Below are positions 14,363-19,428 of a DNA stretch of 19,428 nucleotides, one piece after another. The DNA lies in NCBI GenBank assembly GCA_045126815.1, contig JBGVPD010000095.1, forward strand, positions 1 to 19,428. The letters run 5' to 3'. The translations under genes and the position numbers were made by a program. Under the pieces are notes generated by a model. It saw nothing but the letters and a program-made list of their open reading frames with translations. It did no database searches and was not told the DNA's origin. Position 1 is the stretch's first letter; each line of letters begins with the position of its first letter. The DNA comes from RGIG1995 sp045126815 (GTDB lineage Bacteria > Bacillota > Clostridia > Oscillospirales > CAG-272).

Positions 14363-15202
14363 ATGACGGATATTACGGTTATTATCTTAACAAAAAACGA
14401 AGAGGTCAATATAGCGAGGGCGATAAATTCGGTAAAAAATGTAGCTGACCGTATATGCGTTGTTGACAGTGGAAGTACTGACAAGACTGTTGAAATAGCT
14501 GAACAAAACGGCGCTGAAGTAGTTATACACCCTTTCATAACCCACGGACAGCAGTTTAACTGGGCATTGAAAGAGTTGAATATATCGACCAAATGGGTGT
14601 TCCGTCTTGATGCCGATGAAGAGGTAACGAAAGAACTTGGTGAAGAAATAGTTAAAAAGTGCGCACTTCACAGCGATGATGACGTGAATGCTTTTGTGGG
14701 TAATTTCAAGATATTCTTTATGGGTAGATTTTTGAAGCACGGTGGTATGTATCCGTTTTACCGAACAACTATTTTTAAGACGGATAAAGGTTACATAGAC
14801 GAAAACGGTATGCGCGATCAAACCGTTATAAAAGAAGGCAAACTTGAATACTTGAAAAACGACTTTTTGCATTATGATTTTAAAGATTTGCAGTCGTGGA
14901 TAGCTAAACATAACTGGTATTCCGATTTAGAGGTTAAGAATTTAACCGAAAGTACGGAAGATGCAAACGGTACAAGAACAGAGACTGCTGATAAAACTAT
15001 AAAGATGCGCGACGGTTTTTATTACAAACTGCCGAGATATTTCCGAGCAAGATTGTACTACTGGTACCGTTATTATTTCAAACTTGGTTTTTTAGACGGA
15101 GAAGCGGGCAGAGTACACGCATTTTTGCAGGCTTATTGGTACAGATATTTGATAGATGCAAAACTGTTTGAAAAAGAGGTTAAGAAAGATGGGAAAAAAT
15201 AA
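14363..15202 (+). CDS. Glycosyltransferase family 2, WaaE/KdtX-like
   Basis: A 279-residue inverting GT-A glycosyltransferase. The N-terminus TDITVIILTKNEEVNIARAI leads to VVDSGSTD (33-40), and DADEE (83-87) supplies the metal-binding Asp residues. The region FLHYDFKDLQSWIAKHNWYSDLE (168-190) is typical of the WaaE/SunS-like GT2 subgroup, whose members add glucose or similar sugars. The C-terminal third is rich in Tyr and Arg with amphipathic segments and may lie on the membrane. The ATG at 14363 has AGGAGA 6 bases upstream; an upstream ATG at 14348 overlaps the previous stop but has a poor site. Its end overlaps the next gene by 14 bases. Confidence 0.9.
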   Translation: MTDITVIILTKNEEVNIARAINSVKNVADRICVVDSGSTDKTVEIAEQNGAEVVIHPFITHGQQFNWALKELNISTKWVFRLDADEEVTKELGEEIVKKCALHSDDDVNAFVGNFKIFFMGRFLKHGGMYPFYRTTIFKTDKGYIDENGMRDQTVIKEGKLEYLKNDFLHYDFKDLQSWIAKHNWYSDLEVKNLTESTEDANGTRTETADKTIKMRDGFYYKLPRYFRARLYYWYRYYFKLGFLDGEAGRVHAFLQAYWYRYLIDAKLFEKEVKKDGKK

Positions 15203-16349
15203 ACCCACGATTCTTGTAATAAATGGCGGGTATTTCCCCGGAGTGAATTTTGGTGGAATTGCTACGAGTCGATTTAATTTTTCTCAGGCTTTGGGTGACG
15301 ATTACGATATAGCAATAGTAACGAGAAATCACGATTATAAGACGACTGTTCCGTATGACAACATAAAAGATGGTTGGAACGAATACGGAAAAGGAAGGGT
15401 GTTATATCTTTCCGACGAAGAGTTTTGCGAAGAGTCGTTTTTGAAAGTAATGAAAGATATAAATCCGATTGTAGTTTACCTTTCGGGAACGATAACGTCG
15501 TATTTTTATTTTAACAAAGGTGCAATCAATGCAGCAAAAAAAATGGGCGTACCCGTACTTTTGACACCCGATGGAGACCTTTTGGAAAATGCTATGCGTA
15601 CCAAACCGCTTAAAAAGATTGCAGCGGTTGCGATATGTAGATTGTTAGGTGCATTTAAAGACGTGTGGTTCCAGCCTACGTCTACGGATGAAGTGAAAAA
15701 ATTACCCAAGTATTTGGGAATAAAAAAAGAAAAAATAACACTTTTGGCTAATATGCCTTCACAAGCTTCTTTAAGAGAAGATTATAAAAAACAAAAGGAT
15801 ACGTTGAAACTTGTGTTTGCCGCAAGATTACATCCGATAAAAAATCTTTTGTTTGCGATTGAAACAGTATCAAAATTGAAGAATAATATTGAGTTTGATA
15901 TTTATGGTTCACTTGAAGACGAGCAGTACTGGGAAGCTTGTGAAAAGGTAATTTCTACTTTACCTGAGAATATAAAGGTTCAGTACAAGGGTAGACTTGA
16001 TGCTAATGAGGCAAGAGTGATTGCAAAAAATTACGATGCATTTTTCTTGCCAACATTAAGTGAAAATTATGGATATTCAATAGAAGAGGCTTTGCTTTGT
16101 GGGTGTCCTGTAATTATCAGCCGAGGAACAACGCCTTGGGATGATGTTGACGGCAAGGGCGGATTTGCGGGAGATTTAAACAATCCTGAATCTTTTGTAA
16201 ACGAACTTGAGAAAATTGCCGAAATGGACGAGAGCCAGTACAGAGAATACACAAAAGATTTAGGCGAGTATATTAAAGAAAAACTATCTTATGAAAAACT
16301 TGTTGACGATTATAAGACGCTGATTGAAAAAGTGGCGGCGACAAAATAA
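15189..16349 (+). CDS. Glycosyltransferase family 4
   Basis: A 386-residue retaining GT-B enzyme. The N-terminal lobe opens with ILVINGGYFPGVNFGGIATS, with the Gly-Gly loop near residues 22-23. The C-terminal lobe has VFAARLHPIKN (209-219), in which Arg213 and Lys218 would bind the donor phosphates. It also has the E-x7-E motif ENYGYSIEE (Glu292 and Glu300), followed by ALLCGCPVI. This is the clearest classical GT4 of the cluster. I set the start at ATG 15189 (MGKNKPTILV): GAGG lies about 9 bases upstream, and the first beta strand begins immediately. An upstream ATG at 15156 would add 11 basic residues inside the GT2 gene. It overlaps the GT2 gene by 14 bases, so they are coupled. Confidence 0.9.
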   Translation: MGKNKPTILVINGGYFPGVNFGGIATSRFNFSQALGDDYDIAIVTRNHDYKTTVPYDNIKDGWNEYGKGRVLYLSDEEFCEESFLKVMKDINPIVVYLSGTITSYFYFNKGAINAAKKMGVPVLLTPDGDLLENAMRTKPLKKIAAVAICRLLGAFKDVWFQPTSTDEVKKLPKYLGIKKEKITLLANMPSQASLREDYKKQKDTLKLVFAARLHPIKNLLFAIETVSKLKNNIEFDIYGSLEDEQYWEACEKVISTLPENIKVQYKGRLDANEARVIAKNYDAFFLPTLSENYGYSIEEALLCGCPVIISRGTTPWDDVDGKGGFAGDLNNPESFVNELEKIAEMDESQYREYTKDLGEYIKEKLSYEKLVDDYKTLIEKVAATK

Positions 16350-16370
16350 TAAGAAAGGGGAGATAACGCG

Positions 16371-17621
16371 ATGCTTTTTAAAGTAAAAGAAAGAATAAGA
16401 AATTTAATTATTTGCTTATTTATGGCAAAACATAATCGTCTTGAAAAAGAAGCTCGTACTGATTTTACCCCCGAAGAATATAAAAAAAGACATATTGCAA
16501 ATTCAAGTATAATTACGATGTACAAAAAAGAAGGTTGTACGGTTTTCTTTCGCGAGTGTAGAAAACATAAGCCTATGAAGCAGTACATTCTTGAATGTAT
16601 CGACGATTATTTTGATAATATCTGCAAGTATGAAAATAAGGATTTGTTAAAGGCAAATATTTTAACCGATATAAGCAAAAAAGAGAATTATAAGAAACTG
16701 ATAAATATAACCAATGTATTTGACAAGCACTTGTTGGAAATATTGAGCGGAAATTACAGTGATTATTCTTCCGTAGGAGTTGACTGTTTTTCGAATATTG
16801 AAGACAACGGAGAATTTATAGACTTTATAAAATACATATCTTGCGTTATTATCAGCCATAACACGAACGGTTATTTAAGAAAAGGAGCATACGAGAATTT
16901 CAGTGCGAATAAACAGTTGGCAACGTATAAATTGTCGCAGCTCTTGGGAATCGAGGATATGATACCTGCGGTTTGGGTATGCAGTTTTAAAGAAGACGGA
17001 AAAATACGAGTCGGAACGATGATGGATGAAGCCGACGGTATGTCTCCGGCGGAGATATTACCAAAAGAGCGTGAAAATTACGATAGAAAGACTTTCTTAA
17101 AAGATATTACGAATCTTGAATATTTTGATGCTATTTGTTATCAATTAGACCATAGGTTAGATAATTACTACGTAACACGGGACCAAACCGGTAAAATTAA
17201 AAATGTTTTAGCGTTTGATAATGATGCTGTAAGAACGTTTTTTATAACTCCCAACGTTCCTGAAATGAACTATGCTGAAACAACAAGCGTTATAGATAAA
17301 GACGGCACAGTAAAAAGGCCGTATATAGATAAGGATTTTGCCCAAAGACTTTTGGCGATTAAAGATAGTGATGTTAAAGAGTGTGTGGGTAATTATCTTT
17401 CTTTTTTACAACTGTGGGGATTAGTTAAGAGAATTAAGAAACTACAGAATGCCGTTAAGAAAACAGTAATACAAAGAGAAGATTTTTTGGTTTCGGATTG
17501 GGAAAGTGTAAGTCCTGAGAATGAATTGTTATCAAAATGGGGAAAAACATATTTTTCTCTTTACGTGAATGATACGCTGTTCTTTGACAGACAGAAATTG
17601 TTTAAGGAAATGAAAAAATAA
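16371..17621 (+). CDS. Predicted atypical kinase-like protein (HipA/PI3K/CotH-like signatures) in the polysaccharide cluster
   Basis: A 416-residue soluble protein that I cannot assign to a named family. Residues 1-155 are helical-looking and unrecognised. From about 165 the order resembles HipA/PI3K/CotH-type kinases: GYLRKGAY with candidate ATP lysine Lys171, then NKQLATYKLSQLLGI with MIPAVWVCSF (180-206), and GTMMDEADGMSPAE (215-228) like the hinge. The putative catalytic loop QLDHRLDNYYV (Asp260, Asn265) precedes LAFDND (Asp283 as the metal ligand). The D-x4-N and 23-residue D-to-D spacing match, from memory, Asp309/Asn314/Asp332 of HipA. The conserved Glu of the helix after the lysine seems replaced by Lys181 or Gln182. 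AAAGGGGAGA precedes the ATG. Set between GT4 genes with 21- and 25-base gaps, it may phosphorylate a glycan or lipid-linked sugar. That role is inference. Confidence 0.6.
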   Translation: MLFKVKERIRNLIICLFMAKHNRLEKEARTDFTPEEYKKRHIANSSIITMYKKEGCTVFFRECRKHKPMKQYILECIDDYFDNICKYENKDLLKANILTDISKKENYKKLINITNVFDKHLLEILSGNYSDYSSVGVDCFSNIEDNGEFIDFIKYISCVIISHNTNGYLRKGAYENFSANKQLATYKLSQLLGIEDMIPAVWVCSFKEDGKIRVGTMMDEADGMSPAEILPKERENYDRKTFLKDITNLEYFDAICYQLDHRLDNYYVTRDQTGKIKNVLAFDNDAVRTFFITPNVPEMNYAETTSVIDKDGTVKRPYIDKDFAQRLLAIKDSDVKECVGNYLSFLQLWGLVKRIKKLQNAVKKTVIQREDFLVSDWESVSPENELLSKWGKTYFSLYVNDTLFFDRQKLFKEMKK

Positions 17622-17646
17622 TTTGAAAAAGGATGTGACCGGAATT

Positions 17647-18849
17647 ATGCATATTATTTATCTTGGAATTATTTCAAGACCTGAAGATATTGGAAAAAAA
17701 GGAGAGTCTTCAGTAGCAGGTAATAAAATGCAGTACAATCTATTGAAGTATCTTTCTCGATATGACGATTTGAAGATAGATGTTGTGTCTTTCCATCCGT
17801 ACAAGAATTTTAATCGTTCAAAGAAGTTGTTTGTAAAAACAGAGAAAGAACAATTGTTTGATAATGTTGATTTGTGGCAGGTTGGATATATCAATATCCC
17901 TGTGATAAAACAATTGATAATTCCGATTGTTACATATTTTAAAACGAAGTCGCTTTTAAAAGGGAAAGACGATATTCTTTTTGCATACGATATGTATCCC
18001 AATCAGGGCGTACCTATGAGTATGTTGAGTAAAAAAGTTAACGACAGAACTCTTTGCTTGTTGGCAGATCTTTCCGTAGGACAAGTAGAGAAAACAAAAG
18101 GACTTAAAAAGCTTTTGAGAATAATGTACGAAAATAGCACACTTTCTAATATGAGAAAGTGTAAAAACTATATCGCGCTTAACGAGAATGCGATGAAAGA
18201 GTACGTACCCGAAAGCAAATACATAATAGTTGACGGTGGGATAGAGCCTGACGAATTTGCGAAAAAGGAACACGTTTGGTTAGGCAAAGAAAAAAATGTA
18301 ATATACACAGGTGCGCTTGTTGATTACAGCGGAATTATGAATTTGATCAAAGCTATGGAGCTTATAAAAGACAAAGACATAGTTTTGGATATATATGGTG
18401 AAGGTGCGTTGCGCGAAGAAATAGAGAGAATGGCTAATGAAAATCAGAGGATTAGATTTCACGGCAAGGTAGACAACAAAACAGCTATTAAAGCTCAACA
18501 GTCTTCGTGGCTTTTGGCAAATCCCCGTCCTACGCAGTCTAAGATTGCATCTTTGACGTTCCCTTCAAAGATATTCGAATATCTTATGAGCGAACGTCCG
18601 GTTATGACGACTCGTTTGAACGGATTTTCAAAAGATTATGATGAGATTCTATATTGGATAAACGGAGAGACTCCCAAAGATATAGCTAATTGCATAGATG
18701 AAATAAACAAACAATCTCCGGAGGTGCTTCTGGAGAGGGCAAAAAAAGCGAAAAATTATTTGTTAAAAAATAAAACTTGGGAAACCAATGCAAGAATTGT
18801 ACACGATTTTATTATAGAAACATTTGGAGAAATTAATGGAGAATTATAG
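17647..18849 (+). CDS. Glycosyltransferase family 4-like
   Basis: A 400-residue GT-B-type protein. The N-terminal beta strand MHIIYLG is followed by a loop with KKGESSVAGNKMQYN. Residues near the middle include VDGGIEPDEF, where GT4 enzymes enter the donor domain, then VIYTGALVDYSG, LDIYGEGALREEIE, IRFHGKVDNKTA and LTFPSKIFEYLMSERPVM. The last is the donor-binding region with a conserved Lys-Ile-x-Glu. The start is not fully settled. ATG 17647 matches the first beta strand but has only an AAGGAT about 12 bases upstream; an in-frame TTG at 17623 and a GTG at 17635 are alternatives. Its 3' end overlaps the next gene by 14 bases. Donor and acceptor are unknown. Confidence 0.85.
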   Translation: MHIIYLGIISRPEDIGKKGESSVAGNKMQYNLLKYLSRYDDLKIDVVSFHPYKNFNRSKKLFVKTEKEQLFDNVDLWQVGYINIPVIKQLIIPIVTYFKTKSLLKGKDDILFAYDMYPNQGVPMSMLSKKVNDRTLCLLADLSVGQVEKTKGLKKLLRIMYENSTLSNMRKCKNYIALNENAMKEYVPESKYIIVDGGIEPDEFAKKEHVWLGKEKNVIYTGALVDYSGIMNLIKAMELIKDKDIVLDIYGEGALREEIERMANENQRIRFHGKVDNKTAIKAQQSSWLLANPRPTQSKIASLTFPSKIFEYLMSERPVMTTRLNGFSKDYDEILYWINGETPKDIANCIDEINKQSPEVLLERAKKAKNYLLKNKTWETNARIVHDFIIETFGEINGEL

Positions 18850-19428
18850 AACGGAAAAATCTATAAAAATTGATTTAATAACGATCTTGGCAATTGTTAT
18901 TTTGGCAAGAATATCTTGTCCGGCGCTTAGTAACATTCCGTTTTTTAGTATGGCGTTCGTTTTTATATACGGTGTTGCTTTTATGGTTTTGTTTTTTGTT
19001 AAAACAAACAGTATAAAGAGAAACGACGCTTGCCTTATTTTGACGGCTCTGATTTATACGCTATATATTTTTTTCAGAGATTTTATAGCTAATAAAGGAC
19101 TGTTTGCCAGAGACTCGTTTAACGCTTACATCATTGTTTTTTTAACTATGATACTTATTTGGGCAAAACAACAGTCGGCACCAACCAAAAGATTGCTTTT
19201 AAAGCTGATTTTTGCATGTCTTATATTTGACTATGTATATTCAATCACAGTACTGTTTTTCGACCCCGGTGCAAGTAGAATTGCGGCGGCGACAAGTGTA
19301 CTGGAAAAAAGCCCGTACGACATTTTGAATGCTATCGGTGGATTTGATGCGGTTTACGGTGGTATATCGGTTATAACTATCAGTTTATTTATGAGAAGAA
19401 CCTTTAAAGAACACAGTGTAAAAAACAA
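18836..19428 (+). CDS. Polytopic membrane protein, probable O-antigen/polysaccharide polymerase (Wzy-like), 3' truncated
   Basis: The frame is open to the window edge, giving 197 residues so far. ATG 18836 (MENYRTEKSIKID) follows GGAGA by about 5 bases and overlaps the preceding glycosyltransferase gene by 14 bases. Several hydrophobic segments are visible: about 13-30, 36-55, 66-80, 97-110, 121-142 and one near 173-185. Short loops such as FFRDFIANKGLFARDSFNAY connect them. The segment count and the position at the end of a run of glycosyltransferase genes fit a Wzy-type polymerase or O-antigen ligase-like protein. No diagnostic periplasmic loop is within the window, and a flippase or other membrane protein remains possible. 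Confidence 0.7.
   Translation, partial: MENYRTEKSIKIDLITILAIVILARISCPALSNIPFFSMAFVFIYGVAFMVLFFVKTNSIKRNDACLILTALIYTLYIFFRDFIANKGLFARDSFNAYIIVFLTMILIWAKQQSAPTKRLLLKLIFACLIFDYVYSITVLFFDPGASRIAAATSVLEKSPYDILNAIGGFDAVYGGISVITISLFMRRTFKEHSVKN

Noticed and set aside
16371..17621. Ordinary HipA toxin
   Set aside because: There is no HipB-like helix-turn-helix gene beside it, the N-terminal HipA domain is not recognisable, and the setting is a glycan operon.
17623..17646. TTG start at 17623 for the last GT4
   Set aside because: It has no well-placed ribosome binding site and puts eight polar residues before the first beta strand. ATG 17647 is preferred, though not proven.

Overview
The window looks like a chromosomal segment of an anaerobic, low-GC Clostridia-type Firmicute. 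The grounds are strong AGGAGG-type ribosome binding sites, consensus TTGACA/TATAAT promoters, intrinsic terminators, a trimeric electron-bifurcating-type [FeFe]-hydrogenase, and an intergenic hairpin mosaic that resembles repeats I associate with gut Clostridia. No rRNA, tRNA, CRISPR array, transposase or integrase was seen.

Layout. (1) 1-684 (+): C-terminal half of a major facilitator transporter, cut by the window start and closed by a bidirectional terminator. (2) 752-3756 (-): a four-gene operon running from a Crp/Fnr-type regulator (TTG start) through a lipoprotein solute-binding protein and a permease to a short ATPase. Adjacent genes overlap by 4 or 17 bases. The promoter has a perfect TTGACA-17-TATAAT and an inverted repeat over its -10/start region. 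(3) 3963-5792 (+): typA/bipA, a ribosome-associated GTPase, divergent from the regulator. (4) 5793-6592: about 800 bases without a convincing gene. It holds the typA terminator, a roughly 400-base mosaic of hairpins and direct repeats, an orphan terminator and the hydrogenase promoter. (5) 6593-10769 (+): hydC-hydB-hydA, whose products would couple NADH and ferredoxin to H2 in the cytoplasm. (6) 10895-11371 (+): a cytoplasmic cyclophilin with its own promoter and terminator. (7) 11632 to the window end (+): an extracellular polysaccharide or capsule operon behind a perfect consensus promoter. It holds a priming phosphoglycosyl transferase, a sugar nucleotide epimerase/reductase-like SDR, a GT4, a GT2, a second GT4, a protein with kinase-like sequence signatures, a third GT4, and the start of a polytopic membrane protein that is probably the polymerase.

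How the parts work together. The polysaccharide genes form one tightly packed unit: a sugar-phosphate is loaded on undecaprenyl phosphate, at least four glycosyltransferases extend it, and a membrane protein probably polymerises or handles it. The most unusual member is the protein at 16371-17621. It is not a glycosyltransferase. It carries a D-x4-N plus downstream Asp signature like that of HipA/PI3K-like kinases, so it may be a bacterial glycan or lipid-linked sugar kinase. That is inference. Other points of interest are the regulator's missing cAMP-binding motif, the intergenic hairpin mosaic, and several dyad symmetries placed exactly on promoter elements.
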